Assembly: GCA_963682055.1 (NCBI GenBank)
Contig: OY821742.1
Location: forward strand, 34,567,060 to 34,631,059
DNA length: 64,000 bases
Source: Primula veris
Taxonomy: Eukaryota > Streptophyta > Magnoliopsida > Ericales > Primulaceae
Direction of reading: 5' to 3'
The position numbers were made by a program, and so were the translations under genes. Below, one piece after another: positions 46,189 to 56,837 of this stretch; positions within the stretch are counted from its first letter, which is position 1; each line of letters starts with the position of its first letter. The notes beneath the pieces are model-generated. The model had not been told where the DNA came from. It did no database searches and worked only from the letters and a program-made list of their open reading frames with translations.

Positions 46189-48885
46189 TTATGGACTTAG
46201 GTCTATAGGTTCTTCATTTGCTTTTTTCTTTCCCGATTGCTTTTCCAGCGCCATATATAATTTGAAATTTGGTCGAAAAAGTTCCTTCCATGGCGCAGCT
46301 GCCTCAGTGCGTGTTTGTTCCCACCGTGCTATAATTCTTGGCATTGGGAAGATCCCTTCTTTAGGAATAACCTGAGCATAGTGACAACTGTTGACGAACA
46401 CCATTACAGTCGGGATGTAATATGTCGTTCCCTGAGGCGGACCAGTATAAAGCGGTAAAAAAGTACTGTTCCACACGTTTACCCCTCCATTTTGATTTTC
46501 CCATAAGGACAACAATACAATTGGCATATTGTAATGAGAAGCAATTAAAAACCCATAAGACGGAAATCTCATCCATTTGTCAATAGGTGCGGGATCTGTA
46601 GGATGATAAAAATTTAAACTTGATAAAATGTAATCATACCGGTAAGCTTCAAAGTCAAGATTCTCAAACAGCTCATAATAAACACATTTCATTTGCTGCA
46701 GCTCTTGAAACAACTCACATCTTATCGCGTACCAATCATCTTCCCCATTCTGTTTACCCGTCGCATTTGCAAGTATCCGGAACCCACAGTTACCATCCCC
46801 ACGCACATCATAAACTGATTCGATGTAACTATGTAACATGACCCATATTTGGTCACTGTACAGGAAGGTTGGCCTATTGGGGGTGGGTTTAGGGTTCTGG
46901 TTTCGCGGCCTCCTAGTTGGGTTTACCCTTACCTCCGGTGTTTCATCCGCCTTGCCTTTACCCTTGTCCCTACTAGCACCAGCACTCTGTTCCTCCACAT
47001 ACTCCCATCCCGACTTATCCCTCTTACTAGATTTGTCGCCTTTTCTAGGTCTCCCCCTATTTGCTCTCACTTCGGGGTCACTGACGGATGTTCTGGCTGG
47101 TACGGTTATCTCTCGGAGTTGTGTTTTCATACGCCGTTTTTCAACATTCGTTTTGCTAGCATAAACACTTTTAAACTCTTCTAGATCACCCTCTACCCCA
47201 TAATCATCGGTGTTCCCATTATCATCAATTACGTCTAATTTTTTCCAGAATGGATGAATATATTCTAGAGGAAGAGGCTTCCCGAATAAAATATGTTCAC
47301 TCATAATATGATGACAAGGTAAACCGTGAGACAATTTAAAACCGCAAGAACAATTCTCATCAGCCTGGCCACTACATTTTTTGTGTTCTTGGAATAATAA
47401 ATCAAAGGCATAGTGTGTGATATACGACCTAAGATTTATAAATAGAGGCGTTTTTTCAGAATGTGGAAAATAAGACTTGCATTTATCCAACTTCGTCTTA
47501 ATATCCTCAAACTGTTTTTCTAGAATTCTATTCACCTCTACCCAAACAGTTTCAAGCGTGCCAGTATTTGTGGAAAGGGATCTTTTCAGCTTAGCATGTT
47601 GTTGTTCGGCTCGATTGCTAGTTCTGTTACCTAGATGTGTTGTGTGGTTGGTATAGCATGCAACAAACTTTTTAGCATAATCATTTAAAAGCTTGTCTAC
47701 ATACTTAATCACAGCAGGGTACGATTTGTAAGAGGAATTGAAATTAGTTCGGTTATAATTGTACTCCTCTATCGACTCAGAATCAACCAATAAACCCCAA
47801 TCATCTAGAAACGTTTGCCACTCCTCGTCAGGGATCTTTTTACGGCAGTTTTTCAAAACATTTTTTGCAATATGAAAAGTGCACAAAATATGATGAGAAT
47901 CGGGAAAAACAACGGATAAAGCATTTGATAAGGCCATTTCCCTGTCGGTTACAAACACACTAGGTAGTATACACCCCTCCAATGTAACTTTAAATTTTTC
48001 CAATGCCCATATATAACTTTCTTGTGTCTCGTCACTCATGAAAACAAAACCTAAACAATATGTTTGGTTCGTTGATGTCATTCCTACGACTTCTAGAAAT
48101 GACATATTAAAACGGTTTGTCCTATATGTACAATCCATTAACAAGACATCAGGAAAAGCTTTGAACATCCTTATAGAATCGGGGTGTGCAAAAAACAAGT
48201 TCTCAAGGCAATGGGTTGATGGGTTCATATTATAGTAGAATGTGTAGCGATGTCTATCCAACAAATTAAAAAGTTCCTGTGTCGGGTTTCTACCATATCG
48301 TTCTTTAAATTTCAGTCCGGCCAAAAAATTATGTATCGTTTTAGTGTTTGATACATTGTCAGGATTTCGATTTTTAATGGCCTCTAATATTGCACCAACT
48401 TTAAAACTACTTTGCCTTAAAGTTTTAACAATTTCTTTTTCATCTTGGGTTAAACGAGCACGTCGTGCTTGCCCTTGGAGGTAAGTTGGAGGTGGGTGGT
48501 TATGTTGTCCATTTTCTACGTGACACATCCATTCACCATTAACTACGTAACCTTTAATGAAAAATGGACAGTCTTTTTTCTTTGTACCTGATTTTACGGA
48601 AGATGGTTTCTTTTTTTCGTAAACCCCCGATTTATCACACACAATATCAACATACGGTGTTATGCTCCCATCACCCCCTCCAGACCTACGAATCGTAAGA
48701 ATGAAACCCCAATTTCCAGCCACATCAGCAAGATCAGCAAGCATTTCATCCCTTGTTTCCCAAGTCAATTCATCAACTTCAAAGTGCTCCGAATAATCAG
48801 TTAGCTCATCGTTTGAGCCACTGGATGAATTCGCATTGTTGTTGTTATTCCATTGGTTGTTGTCATAACCATAGTTGTAATTCAT
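46189..48885 (-). CDS. mudrA: MULE transposase (mudrA type) fused to an OTU cysteine protease domain
   Basis: A single-exon gene of 898 aa. An Asn-rich start is followed by a FAR1/MULE-type zinc-binding N-domain (about 40-135, with CPFFIKGY and HVENGQHNHPPP). Next is the MULE transposase core: LLMDCTYRTN (about 249), VTDREMALSNAL (about 312), the CTFHIAKNV signature, and NRAEQQHAK, which may supply the catalytic Glu. A SWIM zinc finger (CSCGFKLSHGLPCHHI) lies near 513. A basic linker (about 600-670, RGRPRKG) leads to an OTU-like domain: DGNCGFR (about 697, catalytic Asp/Cys) and SCHYAQVIP (about 833, catalytic His). The first part cuts and joins DNA at the terminal repeats. The OTU part would be a deubiquitinase-like protease, with no proven role in transposition. 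No disruption is seen. Confidence 0.92.
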   Translation of the reverse strand: MNYNYGYDNNQWNNNNNANSSSGSNDELTDYSEHFEVDELTWETRDEMLADLADVAGNWGFILTIRRSGGGDGSITPYVDIVCDKSGVYEKKKPSSVKSGTKKKDCPFFIKGYVVNGEWMCHVENGQHNHPPPTYLQGQARRARLTQDEKEIVKTLRQSSFKVGAILEAIKNRNPDNVSNTKTIHNFLAGLKFKERYGRNPTQELFNLLDRHRYTFYYNMNPSTHCLENLFFAHPDSIRMFKAFPDVLLMDCTYRTNRFNMSFLEVVGMTSTNQTYCLGFVFMSDETQESYIWALEKFKVTLEGCILPSVFVTDREMALSNALSVVFPDSHHILCTFHIAKNVLKNCRKKIPDEEWQTFLDDWGLLVDSESIEEYNYNRTNFNSSYKSYPAVIKYVDKLLNDYAKKFVACYTNHTTHLGNRTSNRAEQQHAKLKRSLSTNTGTLETVWVEVNRILEKQFEDIKTKLDKCKSYFPHSEKTPLFINLRSYITHYAFDLLFQEHKKCSGQADENCSCGFKLSHGLPCHHIMSEHILFGKPLPLEYIHPFWKKLDVIDDNGNTDDYGVEGDLEEFKSVYASKTNVEKRRMKTQLREITVPARTSVSDPEVRANRGRPRKGDKSSKRDKSGWEYVEEQSAGASRDKGKGKADETPEVRVNPTRRPRNQNPKPTPNRPTFLYSDQIWVMLHSYIESVYDVRGDGNCGFRILANATGKQNGEDDWYAIRCELFQELQQMKCVYYELFENLDFEAYRYDYILSSLNFYHPTDPAPIDKWMRFPSYGFLIASHYNMPIVLLSLWENQNGGVNVWNSTFLPLYTGPPQGTTYYIPTVMVFVNSCHYAQVIPKEGIFPMPRIIARWEQTRTEAAAPWKELFRPNFKLYMALEKQSGKKKANEEPIDLSP

Positions 48886-49019
48886 TTTCGAAAAGTGTTT
48901 GTTTGTATATTTTATTGGGGAGAAATGAGGATTTTTTTAGAGATTTCCGAAATGTGTTTGTGTTTGATTTTATGGTTTGTTAGAATTGGCAAAATTGAGT
49001 CATATTTATAGGGTAAGTT

Positions 49020-49562
49020 TACACTACAAACCGTAGATTACTTTTACGGTTTGTAGTGAATTTTTGGTGTAGTCATTTCGAAACTTTAATAATGCATTGA
49101 GTAGTCATTTTCGGATAGGGTTGTCAAATCATAATAATTCAAAAGTGATAAGGTGTTGTCGGAATTATTTTGATAGATATGGTATCCAATGTAATTTACA
49201 CTACAAACCGTATATTACTTTTACGGGTTGTAGTGTTTTTTTTGGAGTAGTCATTTCGAAACTTTAATAATGCATTGAGTAGTCATTTTCGGATAGGGTT
49301 GTCAAGTCATAATAATTCAAAAGTGATAATGTGTTGTCGGAATTATTTTGATAGATATGGTATCCAATGTAATTTACACTACAAACCGTATATTACTTTT
49401 ACGGTTTGTAGTTTATTTTTTTTTTACGTTATTAACGGTGATTCCGTGTAAAAAGTACATTCGTAAAACGTCGCTGCTCAAATCAGGGGTGCAAACCGTA
49501 CATTACTTTTACGGTTTGCACATAAAACATGCAAACCGTACATTTAATGTACGGTTTGTATG
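49020..49562. repeat. ACCGTA hairpins and a 177-bp tandem repeat upstream of the transposase
   Basis: Three copies of a hairpin (CACTACAAACCGTA, 9-nt loop, TACGGTTTGTAGTG) start at 49022, 49199 and 49377, spaced 177-178 bp by a tandem unit that also carries TTTCGAAACTTTAATAATGC. The 49199 copy has one arm mismatch. Two more hairpins follow: TGCAAACCGTA/TACGGTTTGCA at about 49491-49521 and CAAACCGTACATT/AATGTACGGTTTG at about 49533-49560. The ACCGTA core is the one in the terminal repeats. Position just 5' of the transposase start suggests transposase binding or promoter control. Confidence 0.85.
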
Positions 49563-49573
49563 AAATCTGTACA

Positions 49574-49984
49574 TTAGGGGGTTGTAATTTAGGGTTTAGG
49601 GGTTAGGGTTTGTAATTTAGGGTTTAGGGTTTAGGGTTTAGATTTTAGGGTTTAGGGTTTAGGGTTTGTGGTTTGTAATTTAGGGTTTAGGGTTTAGGGG
49701 TTAGGGTTTGTAAATTAGGGTTTAGGGTTTAGGGTTTAGAATTTAGGGTTTAGGGTTTAGGGTTTAGGGTTTGTAATTTAGGGTTTAGGGTTTAGGGGTT
49801 AGGGTTTGTAATTTAGGGTTTATGGTTTAGGGTTTAGAATTTAGGGTTTAGGGTTTAGGGTTTGTAATTTAGGGTTTAGGGTTTAAGGTTTATGGTTTAG
49901 GGTTTAGGGTTTGTAATTTAGGGTTTAGTGTTTAAGGTTTAGGGTTTAGGGTTTGTAATTTAGGGTTTAGGGTTTAGGGTTTGT
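49574..49984. repeat. Telomere-like (TTTAGGG) degenerate array inside the MULE
   Basis: About 410 bp of TTTAGGG units mixed with GGTTAGGG and TTTGTAATTTAGGG variants. TTTAGGG is the plant telomere repeat. The array lies between the transposase promoter region and the end of the PMD gene, so it is part of the mobile element and not a chromosome end. Confidence 0.9.
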
Positions 49985-50185
49985 AAAAACTCAATATTGG
50001 TCCTATCAATTAAAATACAGAATATTTTTTACCCTAAAACATACAAATCAAACATACGAAACAAATTAAACTTACGAAATTATAACGTACAAATCAAACA
50101 TGGAAATCAAATTAAACCTACGAATTTATAATATTCCAACCCACTGACAAATCAAACATAGAAATCAAATACAAAAACAGTGCAT

Positions 50186-52568
50186 TTATTTTTTTTTGTA
50201 ACGACTAAATGTTTTAAAGTTGGACATAGGGAGCATCTTTCCCGCCGATGTTAATCTATCGGATGACGGCTCAGCAGACTCTTCGATTTCGTTTAGCTCC
50301 GTACGCTGTCTTTGTCGCTGCTGCGATTCTGGATGCAGCGCACGCTCGTGGGATGTAACTGTCAACCCTCGACTCCAACTGTCGGTTGACTGATGACTAG
50401 GATGATGCTCGTACGACCCAAATGATTGTCTATGATGATCGAACGGGACATCATCCTGAACGTAGCCCGACCCAGCAAAAGAAGCACGACGACCATGACC
50501 GCTTGAACTCGGACCCGGACCCTGATCTGTAGTCGGGGGTCGACCTCCACTGGTTCTTCTACCGCCGCTACTAGATTCGCCTTCCCCTCTGCCTCTTTCG
50601 TCGGGACGCCGACAACTTGCCGACCTAGTGTAATTTCTTGGGTCGTAGCGTAGGTCGTCATCACCATCGTCGTCGTCGTCGTCGTCATCGTCATCCTCCC
50701 CATCCGACTGTTCATCAGCTGACCCGTACGGATTCAATCCCATTTCAGCGAAGTCCTTTCGTAGTAAGTCCACTTCCGTTTTCAATTTATGCTGTTTGAA
50801 TGATTTGAAATTTCGGTGCAATACCGCTTTCTGGAAAAAAAAACCAATCAAAAACGATTTTATAAGTATTGAAATATACAAACAGAAAAATAACAATCAA
50901 ATATTAATGAACTTTAATTAGTTGTTACCATTTTACTGAACAACCCTGTATGCTCCCGGAAACCGTGAGATGGCGGGGCAAGTTCAGGTGGGTTTATGAA
51001 GATGCGGGTCCGCTCTCTATACCATTTCATGTAATCCGGTGACGTCCCCGTGCCATATTCGCCGTTAATAAGACGGGTGTGGCGGTCATTCCACACGGCT
51101 ATAAATTCTCCGGTTAGTAAAGGCCAGTCGTGTTTTTGCCCAATCCCATATCTTCTATCCTTGCCGTGACCATGTCTGGGTTTCCAAATATATGTAGGGA
51201 CCCGCTGCACAAAACCGAACTGTCTCATGAACCTGTCCGTGGGGTGGTACTCAATCTTCTCATTACAAATGAGAGGCACAGAACAATGCCACATATAACG
51301 GCCCCGCGTGCAGTATCCCGGATACTGATTGAGATCCCCGTAAGGTTGCCACACTATCTGTAATCATCAAATTAGAATATATAAACAATGGTTTAAAAAT
51401 AGACGAGTAATAAATTCTGCGAACATAAGACAAATGCAAACATATACAACATATAATACGTAAGTTACATATAATACGAAAATTAAAATTTACCTGTTCA
51501 GGCGACATATTGTCAAACTGGTCACGTATGTGGACCACATTATGTCCGTAGACATATGGCGTAAGGTTAGTTTGCCTCCACATCTTCCATCTGTAATATA
51601 CAAACAAAAACCGATAAACAATAAATATAACCGGCAGCTAAGTAAATGATAGATGACACAATAATATAAAAAAGCAAATCCAATTCAAAAACTAAATAAA
51701 TATCATACCTGTAACCGAGGGGGAACCTAGGCAAGCCCTCCGGTGGCTCGACATCTTCCGGCAGCTCTTCACACGGTCTAACCGGCAGTAGTCTGGTAAT
51801 CGCCCACATATCCAGAAACATCACCGCCCCGCTTACTCCGGTTGTCTTACAACGTACCACCCTGCATGGATTAGCCTCTAACCAGGCCAGAAGAGCTGAT
51901 CCCCAACTATACTCAGCACATGTGTCAAAATCCTCCAGAAATGGCAGAGGCCAGAGTGGAATCTGATCACTGCTCTTATCCGAAAACACATGTGCAGCCA
52001 GTAATAATAGCATGGCAGCCCTAGACTGATATAGTAAACGCTCCTCACTAGGGTTGGGAGGTAATTCACCGAAGGTCTGTAACATCCAATCAAGTCTAAC
52101 TGTCAGACAGTTTAGATCGACTTGATTGTCAGCCGGCCTAACACCCAACAAACTCTCCATCATAGCCAACCTGCTCGCCTTCGTGTCATTCCGCTCCGAC
52201 CGGGTCACAGCAAGACCATCCACCCTCAGACCAAGCATAATCTCTACATCCTGTAAAGATATCCCCAACTCTCCCCCGACAAAATGGAACGTGTGCGACT
52301 CATCACGCCACCTATCAACTAAGGCTGTAATCAACCCTCGGTCTACGGTATAATTACCTATACTGTAAATACCGTAAAAACCAGCCCTAATGATATTTTG
52401 AACTACCCTTTCAGGCGTCGGTATCTGCCAACTATAATTATAAACCCTAATCTTATTGGCATCTCCTCTACCCGCTTCTCTGCCAGCATCCCAAGTCTGA
52501 TTAGAAATGTGACCAGTCTGTCGTAAAATACCCAACCTCCCTTTAATATGTGGACCTGTGTCTGCCAT
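50186..52568 (-). CDS. Plant mobile domain (MAIN/MAIL-like) protein gene in the MULE
   Basis: Four exons on the minus strand: 51709-52568, 51494-51590, 50929-51357, 50186-50830, with GT..AG junctions and continuous phase, giving 676 aa. The aminotransferase-like plant mobile domain spans about residues 40-470: WDAGREAGRGDANKIRVYNY, then LVDRWRDESHTFHF, LGISLQDVEIMLGLRVDG and later WRQTNLTPYVYGHNVVHIRD. The C-terminal part is low-complexity and charged, with a run of ten Asp encoded by GAC/GAT repeats (about 50650-50700) and SSSGHGRR-type stretches. Free-living relatives (MAIN, MAIL1) act in genome stability and silencing; retroelement and MULE copies are known. The role in this element is unknown. 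The start at 52568 (MADTGPHIKG) lies six codons inside the longer open frame and fits the family better. Confidence 0.85.
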
Positions 52569-52589
52569 CCTAACTATGATAACCAAATA

Positions 52590-53240
52590 TAACTCAATTA
52601 ATGATAACCAAAAAATGATAACATAACCAATTAATGATAACCAAACAATGATAACTCAATGATAACCAATTAATGATAACCAAACAATGATAACTCAATG
52701 ATAACCAATTAATGATAACCAAACAATGATAACTCAATGATAACCAATTAATGATAACCAAACAATGATAACTCAATTATAACCAATTAATGATAACCAA
52801 ACAATGATAACCAAACAATCATTTTTTCATAAACCAAACAATAATAATTCAATTTTTTAATCATAACCAAACACACATTTTTTCATAAACCAAACAATAA
52901 TAATTCAATTTTTTAATCATAACCAAACACACATTTTTTCATAAACCAAACAATAATAATTCAATTTTTTAATCATAACCAAACACACATTTTTTCATAA
53001 ACCAAACAATAATAATTCAATTTTTTAATCATAACCAAACACACATTTTTTCATAAACCAAACAATAATAATTCAATTTTTTAATCATAACCAAACACAC
53101 ATTTAATCATAAACCAAACAATAATAATTCAATTTTTTAATCATAACCAAACACATTTAATCATAACCAAACACATTTAATCATAAACCAAACAATAATA
53201 ACTCAATTTTTTAATCATAACCAAACACATTATCAACAAT
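52590..53240. repeat. Two tandem arrays upstream of the PMD gene
   Basis: First, an array based on AATGATAACCAAACAATGAT (about 52598-52815), then an array of about 56-bp units containing AACCAAACACACATTTTTTC and AATAATAATTCAATTTTTTA, repeated about six times (about 52820-53140). No coding sequence. Confidence 0.85.
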
Positions 53241-53261
53241 TCAAATTAACCAAACAAAATA

Positions 53262-53565
53262 AAAAAACATGCAAAAATGGGACAAATATCAACAATTATT
53301 AAAATTTCTATAATTAATATAAACAAACAACAAACAATTATATATAGCTAAGTGAATTATGGTTTTGCATATTTTATATATTTTTTCCTATTTTACAAAT
53401 TAAAATTACAAAAAATAAAAAAACATGCAAAAATGGGACAAATATCAACAATTATTAAAATTTCTATAATTAATATAAACAAACAACAAACAATTATATA
53501 TAGCTAAGTGAATTATGGATTTGCATATTTTATATATTTTTTCCTATTTTACAAATTTAAATTAC
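53262..53565. repeat. Direct duplication of about 150 bp
   Basis: AAACATGCAAAAATGGGACA begins two nearly identical copies at about 53268 and 53421, each running through TATATATAGCTAAGTGAATTA to TTTTTTCCTATTTTAC. A likely 5' UTR donor for the PMD gene (AATTGAAG|GTATAT on the minus strand, about 53600-53613) lies just beyond. Confidence 0.75.
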
Positions 53566-53785
53566 ACAAAATACATAATAAATTAGAGAATAAAAGATAT
53601 ACCTTCAATTATGGATAAGTTTGATTGATGATTTGGGGTTTTTTGTTAATAAATTTGATAGTTAATGTGGTTGATTGATTTGGGTGATTTTTTGGGTTGA
53701 AAATTGGGGGTTTTTGAGAGAAAGAGAGAGAGTGTAGAATAAAATTTTATTTTTTTAAAAAAAAACAAAAGTTTATGTTTTTTCC

Positions 53786-53941
53786 AGGGACTGTCTGTGT
53801 AATTTTCGCGCAGGGACTGACTGTGTAATTTTGAAAAGCAGGGACTGACTGTGTAATTTTGAAAAAAATTACACAGACCGTAGATTTAATCTACGGTCTC
53901 TGCGTAAAAACAGAAATTTTGTAGTGTATTGAGAGCACCTC
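53786..53941 (-). repeat. Right terminal inverted repeat of the MULE with subterminal tandem repeat
   Basis: Three copies of GGGACTG(T/A)CTGTGTAATTTT (about 53787-53865) lead into the palindrome GACCGTAGATT-T-AATCTACGGTC at 53876-53898, and the element ends AGAGCACCTC at 53941. Confidence 0.85.
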
Positions 53942-53950
53942 AACAAAGTT

Positions 53951-55541
53951 ACGTCAATGTAGAATATGAAAACGTGAAGCGGCAAATATGAAATTGTTCA
54001 AATAGAAAATCATTAATCAGTACCTAGAAACATATTCAATTTCTAAAGACTCGAATTCTCAACTTTGTTTAATATTTGTTACATATAATGTACGTCAAAA
54101 TTAAAAACAAATAGTAAAAATAATTACTATCATGTAGCATATGTAGTCGCATCATAAAAATGTTTTAAAAAATATTTATTTTATATAAATACAATACTAT
54201 GTAAGTTTTCATCATTTTTCGTTGTTCTCAAATACTATACGTAATTAGTTTTGGGTTGTTTTGATAAACATGTTTTTTAAAATTGGAAACAAGTTTCATA
54301 TTAAAAATGGGAAAAACTGTTTGATATCATGTACTATTATCTTTTACTGATCTAATACACAAATTTTAAATTTTACCGATTTAGGTCTCAATCTACTAAA
54401 TTTCATACATTGGTCTTGCATCATTAATTAATGAAATTGTAGGGACAACGTTTCACAATGGAGATCTATATATGTTGACGCAATTTCACTCACTATCATA
54501 TAATAGATGAGATAACGTGATTGTAATTTCGTCATTGTGTTAGACGTCAATCCCCTAATTGGATAAAAATTTGTAGATGGAGATCCAAATTAGTAAAACA
54601 CGAATATTAGACACTAAATTAGTAAAATCTAATACCATAGGATACTAAACAAGTTTTTTTTCGATATCAAAAATAAAATAAAATAAATAGTGCCATCACA
54701 GATAAAATAAAAGTTTTATAAAAAAACATTATTTTAAAAAGAATACTAAAAGTAATAGTAGTAATAAAATAAATTTTACAGGCTTTGATCATATAACTAA
54801 ATTATCGAAACAAAAAAATTTAAAATTTATATACATAGTTCAAATGTTACACTATATGATAGAACTTTTAAAAAAATTATTTAAACAATTTGAATACGAA
54901 TAATTTTCCCGTAAAGGTTGAGCGTAGTAAGGCTGGGCGAAAACCCGAAAAACCGAACCGAACCGAAAAATCAAAACTTTTTCGTAAACCGAACCGAAAA
55001 AAAACCGAAAACCCAGAAAAAAACGAAAAATAACCGAAAAGACCCGAAGAAAAACCGAAAAAAATCAAAAGACCAAAACCAGATCGAAATAAACCGGTTC
55101 GGTTCGATAAAAAACGAAACCCAAAAAATATGTTAGATTTCGGTTTCGATTTTATTAAAAATTGAATCGAAAGAGAGTTAGAAAGTGGGATGAGGTGAGT
55201 AAATAAAAGAGCCACGTGACAAGAAAGTAGGAAACAAAGCGGCAGTTTCATCCGAGAAGTCGCCTTCTCCCACTCTTTTTTTTTATATCTCTCTCTCTCT
55301 CTATATATATATATAAATATATATCTATATAAATATCTCTAATATAAATATAAATAATAAATTCCAATTTTACCCTTACCCACCAACTTATATTCCTATA
55401 TATTTTCCCATTATTCTCTTTCTCTCTCTCTCTCTCTATCTCTAAAATACACTTCATGATATCTTCGATGAAACAATAAATATAAAAAAACTAAACTCTT
55501 TTTTTTTTATATTTCTATATTCTCTTTCACGGGGTTTCTCA
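53951..55541. other. Intergenic, upstream of the KLCR gene
   Basis: No gene. An ACCGAA-rich low-complexity stretch lies at about 54940-55140 and accounts for the open frames on both strands there. Pyrimidine-rich (TC)n/(AT)n runs at about 55280-55440 lie where a plant core promoter and 5' UTR would be. Confidence 0.6.
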
Positions 55542-55542
55542 G

Positions 55543-56789
55543 GTACGACTTCATTTTCCTTTTTTCTTTTTCATAATCAATTTTTTTAAGTCAACTCAAT
55601 ACTAATTATATTTTGTTTATCTTTTTTACCCTTTATTATTACTATTGAATTTGTTCTTTATTATTTCAGTTTCATCTTTTTTTATATTAAAGTTTAGCAT
55701 TATTATTATTATCATTATTGTTTTTTAATTAGCACTATTGGTGTTTTGTGTATGTATGTTGGTCGTTGGGTTAACAACAATTATAGTTCTGAGTAAGAAT
55801 TTAATTTAATTTATTTTTAAATTTTAAATTAGTTTTATTTTTTGGTAAGAATTTGTCAACTGAAACACTAATTATCTCTTTATTATCTTTTTTTTTCCCT
55901 TTATTAATCTTAAATATGTGCTTTAATTTCCATGTTTATATTAAGGTTTAGTTGAAATTGGTGCCAATTTGAGGTTAATAATAATTATTATTATTAACAT
56001 TTTTATTATTGTTATTATTAGGTGTTTTGTGTATATGTATGTTGGGTTAACTACAATTATAGTTTTGGGTAATAATAATTAGCTTTATTACTATTAGTTT
56101 TTATGTTATTAGGTGTTTTGTGTATATGTATGTTGGGTTAATTACAATTTATAGTCGTGGGTAAGATTTTTATTTTAATTTTTAGGTAAGAATTTGTTAG
56201 GTTGTAGCTTGAAGAAAAATAAGTTGGCTTATTTGTTATTGGAAAACTGACTTGATTCATGCGGATTAAAACTATAGTCTTTTGATTATTTTCATAGTAT
56301 TAGATTAGTGAACCGAAAAGGATTCAATTTTTAAAAACTAAGGTAATGCTGTAAAATTACTCATGCTTTTAAAATACGCATTTCGTAGTAAAAAAGCTCA
56401 ATAAAAGTTCGGCTCAAAGCTTAATAAAAGGTTTAAAAAAAAGGCTCGTTTTTCCGCTTTTAAGCCGCTTAAAGCTAACCTTTTTTATACTACTTTTATT
56501 GTAACTATTGCAAGAACGCTATAGTTAAGATTTCTTTTTAAAACAGGATAAAGCAGTAAGGCTAAAAAGCTTACAGCTTAAAGCCTTAAAAGCTGTCAAA
56601 AGAATAAAAATAAGTTTAAATTTCAACTAGTATTAATTACTTGCTTTTTTGTTATCTTTTCTCACTTTACTTGCATAATAACACAGTAGCAGATAAATAA
56701 GTAGTTAAGTATTGTAGTCTGTTAGATCTGAAGTGGGGCCTTTGTTGATTGAGCAAATCTAATGTTAAATAATACCATATCTCTTGCAG
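55543..56789 (+). other. Probable 5' UTR intron of the KLCR gene
   Basis: TTTCTCAG|GTACGACTTC is a good donor and CTCTTGCAG|AGAATT a good acceptor, leaving a 48-base second UTR segment before the ATG at 56838. A long T-rich 5' UTR intron is common in plant housekeeping genes. This is inferred from splice signals only. Confidence 0.5.
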
Positions 56790-56837
56790 AGAATTTATTT
56801 AATTTATTTTTCCTGATAGGATTGTGAAGAAATAAAT

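Larger units (their letters stand above)
45293..53941 (-). mobile_element. Complete MULE (Mutator-like element) with transposase-OTU and PMD genes
   Basis: The perfect 9-bp repeat AACAAAGTT flanks both ends (45284-45292 and 53942-53950), the target duplication length of Mutator elements. The terminal inverted repeats start GAGGTG and are roughly four-fifths identical over about 67 bp, ending in the palindrome GACCGTAGATT/AATCTACGGTC. Inside, both genes run on the minus strand: a plant-mobile-domain gene (50186-52568), then the transposase (46189-48885). Both frames are open, so the element looks complete and may be autonomous. AT-rich DNA with short repeats fills 45420-46180. Confidence 0.93.

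Noticed and set aside
46620..47184. Plus-strand open frames of 70-110 codons
   Set aside because: Antisense to the transposase coding sequence, without start context or family resemblance.
49574..49984. A chromosome end
   Set aside because: The TTTAGGG array is short, degenerate and enclosed by a transposon with genes on both sides.
52820..53140. Regular repeats resembling a CRISPR array
   Set aside because: Units are contiguous with no unique spacers, in plant nuclear DNA inside a transposon; an ordinary tandem repeat.
54877..55251. Phe-rich 124-codon frame on the minus strand
   Set aside because: Produced by the ACCGAA low-complexity repeat.
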